Part shown: piece by piece, positions 16,987-24,974 of the stretch
How the letters are laid out: each line of letters opens with the position of its first letter
Position numbering within the stretch: the first letter of the stretch is position 1
Translations under genes and position numbers: made by a program
The notes under the pieces: model-generated
Told to the model about the DNA's origin: nothing
Databases searched by the model: none
The model's input: only the letters and a program-made list of their open reading frames with translations
NCBI RefSeq assembly: GCF_023715485.1
Contig: NZ_JAMBOF010000006.1
Coordinates: 124,001-188,000, forward strand
Origin: Mesobacillus subterraneus
Lineage (GTDB): Bacteria; Bacillota; Bacilli; Bacillales; Cytobacillaceae
Direction: 5' to 3'
DNA: 64,000 bases

Positions 16987-17652
16987 CTAAAACGAGACTT
17001 TTATAACTTTTTCATTGTTAAGTTCTTTTTCGTTTTCATCAAAAACCTTACTCGTTATAATGGAGAGCGATTTAAAATCGGATTTTTCAATGATAAATCC
17101 TATATTGCCAGCCTTTTTTTCACCTGGTTCGATTTTCCCGTTCAATTCTTCCAAATAAATATCATCTTCCCAGGTTTTCTTTTCGCCCTTGTCTGTTTCC
17201 AGCAAGGCTGCTGGTGCGAAGTTCAGCGTTTCATTAGATTGGTTTTCGATCTCAACAAAAATTTTTACAAAATTAAATACTTCTTCATGAGTGTAACTAT
17301 GGAAAAAGTCAATCAGGCTATAATCAGGACGATAACTTAAGACCTTTACTTCTTTAACAATCAATCTGATGGGCCCGACATCTATTTCTTCATCTACCTT
17401 TTTAATAGCCTTCAATTCTGCTTCGCCCTTTTCATCTGAAAAAGATTCACCGACATTCACCAGGCTCCGGTCATCTGTCACCTGAGGATTTGATACATAT
17501 TCACCGGCATTTTTGCGGGGAGGAGTACTATTTTCCTCAGAATGCATTTTATCCCTAGCTGATCCATTTTCATGTCCATCTAGAGATTCATTTTCCTGGT
17601 CACAGCCAACAAGCGAACCTAATAAAATCAAAACTACAATTAAATTTCTCAT
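16987..17652 (-). CDS. Lipoprotein with DUF4352-like immunoglobulin-like domain
   Basis: A 221-residue protein with a lipoprotein signal peptide (MRNLIVVLILLGSLVGC, lipobox LVGC, Cys17). An acidic, low-complexity linker reaches to about residue 65, and a beta-rich domain follows with the pattern VKIFVEIENQSNETLNFAPAA then LNGKIEPGEKKAGNIGF. That spacing is typical of DUF4352/TelA-like domains in Firmicute surface lipoproteins, which have no defined activity. The ribosome binding site AAGGTGCG precedes ATG 17652. It lies downstream of phoA on the same strand with a hairpin between them, so the two may be partly co-transcribed. Confidence 0.75.
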   Translation of the reverse strand: MRNLIVVLILLGSLVGCDQENESLDGHENGSARDKMHSEENSTPPRKNAGEYVSNPQVTDDRSLVNVGESFSDEKGEAELKAIKKVDEEIDVGPIRLIVKEVKVLSYRPDYSLIDFFHSYTHEEVFNFVKIFVEIENQSNETLNFAPAALLETDKGEKKTWEDDIYLEELNGKIEPGEKKAGNIGFIIEKSDFKSLSIITSKVFDENEKELNNEKVIKVSF

Positions 17653-17683
17653 ATCGCACCTTCCGGCAGTTGATAAACAAACT

Positions 17684-17708
17684 TCCCGCTGTCTGGATGA
17701 CAGCGGGA
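17684..17708 (-). terminator. Terminator after phoA
   Basis: TCCCGCTGTC (17684-17693) and GACAGCGGGA (17699-17708) form a 10-bp stem with a five-base loop. Reverse-strand sequence beyond it is T-rich. Confidence 0.8.
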
Positions 17709-17721
17709 TAGCTAGTCTTGA

Positions 17722-19107
17722 TTATTTATCTTCAATTACGATTGGTTTATTCCCAGTTTGCAGGATGCTGAACACATGTTTGGCCAAATCAGTGTTTTCG
17801 ATTTTACCAGCGAGTGCTTCTCTTGATGGACCAAAAGCATAAACGTTAACGTCTTCACCAGTATGGCCACTGGTTGTCCAGCCTGTATGGGAGCGATCAT
17901 TGAAAATCTCTTCAATTGCATTGTCGATGACCAATACTTTATTTGAAGCTGAAGCTTCCTTAACAGCATTGACTTCTTCTGATGTCAGCTCAAAATCAAT
18001 GTACTCATTCAACGTTTCTTCAACATCTGCACCGTTTGCGATTCGTTCAGCCATGAAATCAGGTGTGCGTTTCGCTGCCTTGATTGGCTCAGGGAACCAG
18101 TTGTAGATACCATCTGCGCCAATGGAGTAGCCGCCTGTTGAATGGTCAGCGGTTGCAATGACTAGTGTATGCTTATCCTTTTTGGCAAATTCAATCGCAG
18201 CCTTGAACGCTTTTTCATAGTCTTCCATTTCGCTCATTGCTCCGACAATATCATTGTCATGCCCAGCCCAGTCGATCTGGCTTCCTTCTACCATGAGGAA
18301 AAAGCCATCTTGATCTTTGTTAAGTCTTTCAATTGCAGATTTTGTCATCTCTTCAAGGGAAGGAATATCTTCTGTACGGTCGATCATCTTCGGAAGACCA
18401 CGCGGTGCGAACAATCCAAGAATTTTTTCACTCTTATCACCATTAAGCTCTTCTTTCGTAGAAGCGAAGCTGTAGCCATCTTTTTGGAACTCAGCAATCA
18501 GATTCCTGTCTGTCCGGTCAAATAAATCAGTGCCCCCGCCCAATAAAACATCTACTTTATGCTCACCATTGATTAATTCATCATAGTAATCATCCGCGAT
18601 GGCATTCATATTTTTACGGTGTTCGTCGTGCGCTCCGAAAGATGCAGGAGTCGCATGGGTAATTTCCGAAGTTGCAACAAGTCCAGTAGACTTGCCTTTT
18701 TCCTTCGCGGATTCAAGAACTGTTTTCACTTCGGATTTATCATTATCTACACCTATTGCCGCATTATATGTTTTTATACCAGAAGACATAGCAGTTGCGG
18801 AAGAAGCAGAATCAGTAATGTTTTGCTCTGGATCTTCAGCATAGGTAGATTGCTGCCCAATAAGATATTTATCGAATTCAGTTCCTTCTGCAAGTTTAGT
18901 AGTTGGATCATCCTTTAAGTACCGGTATGCGGAAGTATAAGAGACACCCATACCATCACCGATCATGAAAATGACGTTTTTGATTTTAGCATTATTCTCC
19001 TTCGGTGATTCCTTTGCATCCGCAGTAAAAGTGCCTGTAAGTCCGCCAATGGCGAGTGATGAAACGACAGCAAACGGAAGCATTTTTTTGGTTAGGTTCT
19101 TTTTCAT
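17722..19107 (-). CDS. phoA: Secreted alkaline phosphatase
   Basis: A 461-residue enzyme starting at ATG 19107 (GGAGGGG upstream). A signal peptide of about 31 residues ends near FTADA. Active-site motifs of the E. coli PhoA fold are all visible: MIGDGMG (first metal Asp), TDSASSATAM (nucleophile Ser), THATPASFGAH, VEGSQIDWAGHDND (metal and Mg ligands), ATADHSTGG and SGHTGED. The length equals that of B. subtilis PhoA. It hydrolyses phosphomonoesters outside the cell and is usually PhoP-controlled. A TATAAT -10 is visible near 19145 on this strand, but I could not make out a convincing pair of TTAACA-type Pho boxes. Confidence 0.93.
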   Translation of the reverse strand: MKKNLTKKMLPFAVVSSLAIGGLTGTFTADAKESPKENNAKIKNVIFMIGDGMGVSYTSAYRYLKDDPTTKLAEGTEFDKYLIGQQSTYAEDPEQNITDSASSATAMSSGIKTYNAAIGVDNDKSEVKTVLESAKEKGKSTGLVATSEITHATPASFGAHDEHRKNMNAIADDYYDELINGEHKVDVLLGGGTDLFDRTDRNLIAEFQKDGYSFASTKEELNGDKSEKILGLFAPRGLPKMIDRTEDIPSLEEMTKSAIERLNKDQDGFFLMVEGSQIDWAGHDNDIVGAMSEMEDYEKAFKAAIEFAKKDKHTLVIATADHSTGGYSIGADGIYNWFPEPIKAAKRTPDFMAERIANGADVEETLNEYIDFELTSEEVNAVKEASASNKVLVIDNAIEEIFNDRSHTGWTTSGHTGEDVNVYAFGPSREALAGKIENTDLAKHVFSILQTGNKPIVIEDK

Positions 19108-19440
19108 GTTCTTTTTCCCCTCCAATTACTAGTTTTCAAGGTTAATTATAGTCTATTTTTAGAAAATTTCATGTTTTGAGGAAGGGGGGATAATCGGTAC
19201 TTAGTAGCAGAATTATGAATATTTGCTTATATAACGCGTTTCAATAGAACTATCGAATTATATTAACATATAAAATTATGAATTTCATTAGAAAAAACGG
19301 CACAAAAAAAGAGTTTGAAAGACGGATTCTTCCAAAACATGACAAAAGATGTGTTTTTGAAAATTGTGGAATATATTTATCAGTAAGGAAGAAAGGGAAC
19401 TTGTATGGCATAAAGCAGCGTATCAACAATTTTAAAGATG

Positions 19441-19470
19441 AAAAAAGGATGAATCTTTTAAGATTCACCC
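19441..19470 (-). terminator. Terminator of the small secreted protein gene
   Basis: On the reverse strand GGGTGAATCTT pairs with AAGATTCATCC (one G-T pair), followed by six Ts. The rest of the 19108-19440 gap is the phoA leader and AT-rich sequence. Two overlapping opposite-strand frames there lack ribosome binding sites. Confidence 0.82.
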
Positions 19471-19487
19471 TCAATTATAATAATTAT

Positions 19488-19883
19488 TTACCACCCAGCC
19501 GGCAGCATAGCAACCGGCATAAGAGCTACTTTATATGTGTATCCGCCATCCTTAGTTCCAGTAGGGTACAAAGAAGTCGCCATGTAGATAACCTTAATCG
19601 AATTATCCTGGGAAAACTCAGTTACATAAACGATTCTATCTGCCATAAACCCGATTTGTTCCTCAGTCCATAAAATCCTGTCTGCCATGAAACCGATTTG
19701 ATCTACTGTATATAAAACTCCGTCAAGGCTTTGTGAGTAAGAGTCAGCTCCCATTTGTCCTACTTTTACGATCACATCTGCTGTAGTTGTAGCTGCTTCA
19801 GCTTTGTGCTGTGGAAGTCCAACTGCAACCAGAGATAGAACCATTGAGAAAACAATGATGGATTTAGCTAAAATGTTTTTCAT
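19488..19883 (-). CDS. Small secreted protein with tandem QIGFMADRI motif
   Basis: A 131-residue protein starting at ATG 19883 with AGGAGG eight bases upstream. A clear signal peptide (MKNILAKS… to KAEA, about 30 residues) leads to a mature protein of about 100 residues. The segment QIGFMADRI occurs twice, 16 residues apart (VDQIGFMADRILWTEEQIGFMADRIVYVTE), which points to a tandem duplication. The end is MPVAMLPAGW. I do not recognise the family; extracellular and perhaps self-associating is all that can be inferred. Its promoter carries a compact palindrome (next entries), so expression is probably controlled by a dedicated repressor. Confidence 0.8.
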   Translation of the reverse strand: MKNILAKSIIVFSMVLSLVAVGLPQHKAEAATTTADVIVKVGQMGADSYSQSLDGVLYTVDQIGFMADRILWTEEQIGFMADRIVYVTEFSQDNSIKVIYMATSLYPTGTKDGGYTYKVALMPVAMLPAGW

Positions 19884-19904
19884 GTAAAAATTCCTCCTAT
19901 TTAA

Positions 19905-19920
19905 ATACCCTAATGGGTAT
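19905..19920. promoter_or_regulatory. CsoR/CstR-like operator ATACCC-N4-GGGTAT
   Basis: A 16-base inverted repeat sits 11 bases after the -10 element and before the ribosome binding site of the small secreted protein gene. G/C-tract palindromes of this type are bound by CsoR-family repressors for Cu(I), persulfide or formaldehyde. A matching regulator gene was not found in the window. Confidence 0.6.
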
Positions 19921-19931
19921 CTTATGTAAAT

Positions 19932-19960
19932 AATATATAATACTATAATTTTATTGTCAA
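19932..19960 (-). promoter_or_regulatory. Sigma-A promoter of the small secreted protein gene
   Basis: Reverse strand: TTGACA at 19955-19960, a 17-base spacer and TATATT at 19932-19937. Transcription would start near 19925, placing the palindrome at 19905-19920 in the first transcribed bases. Confidence 0.78.
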
Positions 19961-20149
19961 CCTTAAAAAGTGAAAGATGAACTGACAGAATGGTTACATT
20001 TTTTTCTTTCTTTTTTAGTAACAAAATAACTGAATCGCTAATCCCTAAAACTTTAATTTATAGATACAGGAATTTTTTCAAAATGGATTGTGCTTTCACG
20101 TAGTCAGGAGTAAGATGTAATAGTTGAAATAAGAGAGGAGTTGGTATTG

Positions 20150-20272
20150 TTGGGTTATTCAATAGAACCTGATCCCGACAGGTGCGGGGAAGTCGATAAT
20201 CTATTAGAATTGGTACAATTGAATGCTGCAAGACTATCAACTCTGAAAAAAGGTAGTTGGCTTCCTCAATAA
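20150..20272 (+). CDS. Putative 40-residue peptide upstream of a CorA-family gene
   Basis: A short open frame starts at TTG 20150 (or the adjacent TTG 20147) after GAGAGGAG and ends at TAA 20270-20272, right where the next gene's ribosome binding site begins. The product reads LGYSIEPDPDRCGEVDNLLE and ends KKGSWLPQ. No family is recognised. Tight spacing to the CorA-like gene suggests a translated leader or a small partner protein. Codon composition looks gene-like, but length is too short for certainty. Confidence 0.45.
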   Translation: MGYSIEPDPDRCGEVDNLLELVQLNAARLSTLKKGSWLPQ

Positions 20273-20293
20273 ATGATGAGGAGGTTTGGTAGA

Positions 20294-21232
20294 ATGCTTG
20301 AAATTTTCAAGAGTAACGCAGAAAGACAGCTTGAATCCGTTGAAGAAATAACAAAAGGCTGTTGGGTGAACATGGTTCATCCATCTGAAGATGAAATAAT
20401 GAGAGTAGCAAATGAAACTGGAATTGCCGTTGATTTTGTTAAGGATGCACTGGATGATGAAGAACGGCCAAGGATTGAAAAGGAAGATGGCAATGTTTAC
20501 ATCATTGTTGACTATCCCTACATTACCCATGATGAATCGGGCTTTCCAATTTATGAGACCATTCCAGTCGGGATCATTCAGACTGCGGGTTGCATAATTA
20601 CTGTTTCGCTTAAGGAAACTCCGGTGCTTAATGAATTCAGAAGTAACAGGGTGAAGGAATTTTTCACGTTTAAAAAGACAAGATTTGCTTTGCAAATTCT
20701 TTATGTCATTTCGATTTATTACTTACGGTATCTGAAACAAATCAATAAAAAGACAAACGAAATTGAACGCGAGCTTCATCAGTCGATGAAGAATAAAGAA
20801 CTTTATGCCTTTCTTGCTCTGGAAAAAAGCTTAGTATATTTTACAACTTCGCTTAAATCCAACAAAGTAGTACTGGCCAAAATAATGCGATTCAATTTTC
20901 TAAAAATGTATGAGGAAGACAAGGATTTACTTGAAGATGTCATCATTGAAAATACACAGGCCATCGAAATGGCTGAAACATACAGTTCGATTTTAAGCGG
21001 CATGATGGATGCCTTTGCCTCGATCATTTCAAACAACCTTAATATGGTGATGAAGTTTTTGACTTCCATCACGATCATTTTGTCCTTTCCGACTATGGTC
21101 GCTAGCTTTTATGGAATGAATGTTAATTTACCATTACAGCATAATCCATACGCATTTTTCTTTGCCATCAGCATGGCCGTTTTATTAGCTGGATTGACAG
21201 CCTTCATATTCTGGAAGAAAAAATATTTTTAA
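20294..21232 (+). CDS. CorA-like cation transporter, YfjQ type
   Basis: A 312-residue protein starting at ATG 20294; AGGAGG lies nine bases upstream, and an earlier in-frame ATG at 20273 overlaps that site. It has the CorA architecture: an acidic N-terminal domain beginning with CWVNMVHPSEDE, long helices, then TM1 ending in SFYGMN and TM2 with the basic tail FWKKKYF. After GMN it has VNLPLQHNPYAF instead of MPEL, placing it in the YfjQ-like branch and away from the other two CorA proteins here. Likely Mg2+ or another divalent-cation channel. It is preceded by the 40-codon frame and ends at a hairpin. Confidence 0.87.
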   Translation: MLEIFKSNAERQLESVEEITKGCWVNMVHPSEDEIMRVANETGIAVDFVKDALDDEERPRIEKEDGNVYIIVDYPYITHDESGFPIYETIPVGIIQTAGCIITVSLKETPVLNEFRSNRVKEFFTFKKTRFALQILYVISIYYLRYLKQINKKTNEIERELHQSMKNKELYAFLALEKSLVYFTTSLKSNKVVLAKIMRFNFLKMYEEDKDLLEDVIIENTQAIEMAETYSSILSGMMDAFASIISNNLNMVMKFLTSITIILSFPTMVASFYGMNVNLPLQHNPYAFFFAISMAVLLAGLTAFIFWKKKYF

Positions 21233-21237
21233 AATTT

Positions 21238-21266
21238 CGCCTGGACGCTAAGTCCGGGCGTTTTTT
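21238..21266 (+). terminator. Terminator after CorA-like gene
   Basis: CGCCTGGAC (21238-21246) and GTCCGGGCG (21252-21260) pair with one wobble, followed by TTTTTT. Confidence 0.88.
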
Positions 21267-21399
21267 AGTCTAAAAAACTTTTTTTTACATATTCATTCTG
21301 TAAGGAAGGTTGTCTTTTTAAAAACTTTGTTTTTGATCTCAGCAAATGGTTCACTGATATTTTACTGGAGTATCTAAAGCACAAGATTAGGGTGATTTA

Positions 21400-22530
21400 A
21401 TGAGTACAATATTTATCAATCTGTATAAAAGAATCATGAATATTTTAGTCATATTAGCTTGTACCTTGAGTTTATTTCTTTTGGCAGGTTTCATTTCATC
21501 CATAAACATCAGTTTTTTCAAATTCAAAGTGAACGGTGATATTGGCGCTGAAGTTTTCTTAAGGATCATCAGCTATGAAAACACATTGATTGGACATGCA
21601 TTAACAGGATCGAACGCAGATTTTGCTATAATCCCAACTGGGTTCAAACTTATTACTAACATTGAAATGAATGACATAAGGAGCCTGATTAGGAGTGAAA
21701 TCCCTGGATTTATGGCTTTTGATTCAAACTTCCTGATTGCAGATAAGGGTGTCAATTTTACCGATATTCCGATTGAATCGGCTCCTCCAATGGAAGTTTT
21801 GCTTCAGGAAAGAAATATGGCAGCCAACGAGCTGAAAGAGCTGAACAGCGGAAATACTCCCTCTGGCGCTCCGCCTTCTGAGAAATCCGTTTTCATTTAC
21901 CACACTCACAGCTGGGAATCCTATTTGCCTCTGCTCGGCTTAGAAGGTGCGGAGAACGAAAATATTGCTGTGGATGGTAAAACTAATATAACTATAGTAG
22001 GCGATTTGCTTGGAAAAGAGTTAGAGAAACGTGGAATTGGGTCGAGCGTTGATAAAACAAATGTAGGTCAGGCGCTGAAAAACAAAGGCTGGCAAACACC
22101 TAAATCATACGAAATTTCACGGTCTTTAGTTCAGAGCGCAATGTCAGGTAACTCGAACCTGAAGTATTTTATCGATTTGCATCGTGATTCCGTCAGGAAA
22201 GACTCTACAACAGCGAATATTAATAACCAGCCATACGCAAAGCTTGTATTCGTAATTGGAGAGGAAAATAAAAACTTTCAACAAAACCTAAAGTTTGCCA
22301 ATGAATTGCATCAAATCCTAAATAAAAACTATCCGGGTATCAGCAAAGGAGTTTTGCCGAAAAAGGGGATAGGTGTTGATGGAATTTATAATCAGGATTT
22401 GCATTCAAATTCACTTGTTGTTGAAGTAGGCGGTGTTGATAATAATATGAAGGAGCTAAAAAATACAGTTGAGGCATTGGCAGAAGCGATCAGCCAAATC
22501 TATTGGAAGGCTGAAGAAGTAAATGGCTAA
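21400..22530 (+). CDS. spoIIP: Stage II sporulation protein P (SpoIIP)
   Basis: A 376-residue protein with an N-terminal membrane helix (about 15-35) and an extracellular catalytic domain. Key motifs are FIYHTHSWESYLP, YFIDLHRDSVRKD and LVVEVGGVDNN, matching the SpoIIP amidase/endopeptidase that works with SpoIID and SpoIIM in engulfment of the forespore. In B. subtilis spoIIP follows gpr; here the neighbours are a CorA gene and a 60-residue membrane protein, so this may be a second copy. I did not see a convincing sigma-E promoter. The start is ATG 21400 after AGGGTGA. Confidence 0.9.
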   Translation: MSTIFINLYKRIMNILVILACTLSLFLLAGFISSINISFFKFKVNGDIGAEVFLRIISYENTLIGHALTGSNADFAIIPTGFKLITNIEMNDIRSLIRSEIPGFMAFDSNFLIADKGVNFTDIPIESAPPMEVLLQERNMAANELKELNSGNTPSGAPPSEKSVFIYHTHSWESYLPLLGLEGAENENIAVDGKTNITIVGDLLGKELEKRGIGSSVDKTNVGQALKNKGWQTPKSYEISRSLVQSAMSGNSNLKYFIDLHRDSVRKDSTTANINNQPYAKLVFVIGEENKNFQQNLKFANELHQILNKNYPGISKGVLPKKGIGVDGIYNQDLHSNSLVVEVGGVDNNMKELKNTVEALAEAISQIYWKAEEVNG

Positions 22531-22705
22531 AAATAGGGAAAGCTACCTATGGCTTTTGTGGATGAGTGCGAGTACTTTACTTGCCTACTTTTACCTTTCA
22601 ATAACGGTGACGATCGCGCTTTTCTTATCAGGCCTGATCATGGTAAGTAAGTGCTTGATAGAGGATTTTTTAAGAACTCAAGATGATGAAGAAAGAAGGG
22701 ATTAA
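22523..22705 (+). CDS. Small two-helix membrane protein coupled to spoIIP
   Basis: A 60-residue protein overlapping the end of spoIIP by eight bases. Two hydrophobic segments (residues 9-26 and 28-45) are followed by a charged tail LRTQDDEERRD. A purine-rich GGAAGGCTGAAGAAG stretch precedes ATG. The overlap, hydrophobic pattern and terminator right after the stop suggest a real gene co-expressed with spoIIP. The function is unknown. Confidence 0.68.
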   Translation: MAKNRESYLWLLWMSASTLLAYFYLSITVTIALFLSGLIMVSKCLIEDFLRTQDDEERRD

Positions 22706-22706
22706 A

Positions 22707-22741
22707 AAAAACCATTGAAGCAATCTGCTTCAATGGTTTTT
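22707..22741. terminator. Bidirectional terminator after spoIIP operon
   Basis: AAAACCATTGAAGCA and TGCTTCAATGGTTTT make a stem of about 15 bp with a three-base loop between convergent units. Confidence 0.88.
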
Positions 22742-22782
22742 GATGGGAGAATTTCTAACAGAATTCCCTCCGGAAATTCGCC

Positions 22783-23733
22783 TTACTTAAACCAACCTTT
22801 TTTCCTGAACCAGAGAAACATTGTGATCCCAATGAAAAACATCGTAAATAATGCGCCAAAATACCCAAACGTCCAGTTAAGCTCTGGCATGTTTTTAAAG
22901 TTCATTCCATATATTCCGGCTATGAAGGTTAAAGGCATGAAAATGGTTGTTATCACAGTAAGCACCTTCATTACGCGGTTTGTTTCGTGAAAATTAATGG
23001 ATAGGTAGCTGTCACGCATGTCAGTGGTCAGCTCACGGCTGGCGTCCACCTTTTCTGCCAATCTTAATAAATGGTCATGTATGTCAGCGAAATATTCTTT
23101 TTGGGCTATAATCTCAGCTAGCCTGTGAGAGTTGATCATCCGGTATACGAGGTCTCTCATCGGAGTAATCGTATGCCTTAACGAAAGCAATTCATGTCTT
23201 GTATCAAATAAATCCTCCAGTATCTCTTCCATCGAACGGTCCGCAAAATTTTCATCAATATCATTCAATAAATCTTCAATCTTATAAACATGGGGGAAAT
23301 AGTTATCAACAATTTTATCCAGAACATGATAAAGAACAACTGATGGGGACCAGTCTCCAGGTGATTTTGCCATCTCTAATCTTTTCCAGACGTCATCAAT
23401 CTCCCGGTTGTTCTCATTATGAAAAGTTACGACATAATTCGATCCTAAAAACAGGTCCACTTCTTCTTTTGTCATTGAATCAGCATCAAGAGCCTGGAAA
23501 ACAAAAAAATGATAATCATCATAATAATCCAGTTTTGGCCTTTGCAAAGTATGAATACAATCTTCTATTGATAAAGGATGGAATCGAAGCGGTTCTTTTA
23601 ATAATTCTATTTCTTCATCGGAAGGCACGTTGAAATCAATCCAATACCATCGAAAAGCCCCTGAAATTAATTTCTGTATACTGAGGTTTTTCAGAAGCTC
23701 GCCCGAAGGGGTAACAGCAATAGTTCGAATCAT
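22783..23733 (-). CDS. corA: Magnesium/cobalt transporter CorA
   Basis: A 316-residue CorA protein with TM1 ending in AGIYGMNF, loop KNMPELNW and TM2 with tail FRKKGWFK. The N-terminal domain has the LRFHPLSIEDC and VYKIEDLLNDIDENFADRS helices of classic CorA. Predicted pentameric Mg2+ channel of the plasma membrane. Third CorA-family gene in the window and the most canonical. ATG 23733 follows AGGAGATAC. Transcribed alone toward the hairpin at 22707. Confidence 0.93.
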   Translation of the reverse strand: MIRTIAVTPSGELLKNLSIQKLISGAFRWYWIDFNVPSDEEIELLKEPLRFHPLSIEDCIHTLQRPKLDYYDDYHFFVFQALDADSMTKEEVDLFLGSNYVVTFHNENNREIDDVWKRLEMAKSPGDWSPSVVLYHVLDKIVDNYFPHVYKIEDLLNDIDENFADRSMEEILEDLFDTRHELLSLRHTITPMRDLVYRMINSHRLAEIIAQKEYFADIHDHLLRLAEKVDASRELTTDMRDSYLSINFHETNRVMKVLTVITTIFMPLTFIAGIYGMNFKNMPELNWTFGYFGALFTMFFIGITMFLWFRKKGWFK

Positions 23734-23898
23734 AGTATCTCCTGTAAAACTTTTTTATCTATTATATTAGTAATATTGATTAAGATGCAAAGCAGAAGCC
23801 TGAAGCAGGTCTTCATCTCTGTAATAAAAAATATAATACCATCAGAATAAGCCGCAAATAAAAAGAGAACCTTCATAAGTTGATCTTAATTAAATAAT

Positions 23899-24411
23899 TC
23901 ATTTTAAATCAAGGAAAGAAGGATGGTGGAAATATAGCAATACGGCCACAGTTGGAATCGAAAGCAAAATGGCAAGTAAAGGCCGTTTATAATGTGTACC
24001 AAGAACAAGAAACATGATGATATTGAAGTAAGCAGAATTGAATAAGTCCCAGCCGTTGTTGTAGGTAAACAGTCCTTTATTCTGGAATATGAATTCTATA
24101 AAGGTAAATAAGGCGACCCATGCGGACAAATACACAATCTTATACTTTATACTTTTAGGAATATAACGAAGGTAGACCATAATAACGATTGGTATGATAA
24201 TAAAGCTGAAGGTTAAATCAATGAACGTGTGATTCAGCCATGATGATTCAGGTTTATAGACCCATAAAGTATGATTAAAGAAAATGAAGTTATAAAGTAA
24301 ATTGCAAATAATATAAAATTGAATTGTTGGATAAAATTCCTTCCATTTTTTCCAATCAACAAAAAAATATGCAAATAGCATGTAAATACCAACAAAAATA
24401 ACAAGATACAT
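23899..24411 (-). CDS. CBO0543-type membrane protein
   Basis: A 170-residue protein with about five membrane segments, paralogous in pattern to the protein at 4062. Shared marks are a WKKWKEFYPT stretch after TM1, a GLFTYNNGWDLFNSAYFN motif before the penultimate helix, and HYKRPLLAILLS near the C-terminus. The family is common in Bacillus and lacks an assigned role. ATG 24411 has AGGAAG upstream. It is divergent from the VOC gene at 24498. Confidence 0.78.
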   Translation of the reverse strand: MYLVIFVGIYMLFAYFFVDWKKWKEFYPTIQFYIICNLLYNFIFFNHTLWVYKPESSWLNHTFIDLTFSFIIIPIVIMVYLRYIPKSIKYKIVYLSAWVALFTFIEFIFQNKGLFTYNNGWDLFNSAYFNIIMFLVLGTHYKRPLLAILLSIPTVAVLLYFHHPSFLDLK

Positions 24412-24497
24412 ATCAGGACTTCCTTTTGTATTTTAAGTTATTATTTCCAGCAGTGTACTTGACAATACAAAAATCGGCCACTCAAAGGAGAAGAATT

Positions 24498-24893
24498 ATG
24501 ATACACCATATCGAAATCAACGTGTCGAACTTAAACCGAACAATAGAGTTTTGGGACTGGTTTTTAAAAGAATTAAACTACAATGTATACCAGAAATGGG
24601 ATAAAGGGATTAGCTGGAAATTTGAAAATACCTATTTAGTGTTTGTACAGACAGAAGAAAGATTTCTCCGAGCAGACTATCACAGGTCACAAACTGGATT
24701 GAACCATTTGGCTTTCCACGCAGGTTCAAAAGAACATGTTGATGAAATGACAGAGGGACTTATCAAGAAAGGAATTCCTATTCTGTACCCTGACAAGCAT
24801 CCGTTTGCAGGAGGAAAGAATCATTATGCAGTGTTTTTCGAGGACCCTGACCGAATAAAAGTTGAGTTGGCAGCACCCTCTATGTCTGAATGA
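24498..24893 (+). CDS. VOC family (glyoxalase-like) protein
   Basis: A 131-residue protein starting at ATG 24498 (AAAGGAG upstream). Its two beta-alpha-beta-beta-beta units have candidate metal ligands in IHHIEINVSN, LNHLAFHAG and RIKVELAAP, the pattern of the vicinal oxygen chelate fold. Members include glyoxalase I, extradiol dioxygenases and antibiotic-modifying enzymes. The substrate cannot be inferred. Single-gene unit. Confidence 0.85.
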   Translation: MIHHIEINVSNLNRTIEFWDWFLKELNYNVYQKWDKGISWKFENTYLVFVQTEERFLRADYHRSQTGLNHLAFHAGSKEHVDEMTEGLIKKGIPILYPDKHPFAGGKNHYAVFFEDPDRIKVELAAPSMSE

Positions 24894-24974
24894 TATATTT
24901 TTTCCAGGTGTATTTTTCCTGAATATAGGGAAAAGTATTTTATGTTTGTAAAATAGGAGGCACGGGGAAAAGTT

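Noticed and set aside
19250-19673. Overlapping opposite-strand frames of 74 and 131 codons
   Set aside because: No ribosome binding sites; the forward frame runs antisense into the secreted protein gene and the reverse one is AT-rich noise.
23199-23633. 144-codon forward frame inside corA (22783-23733)
   Set aside because: Antisense shadow; no independent support.
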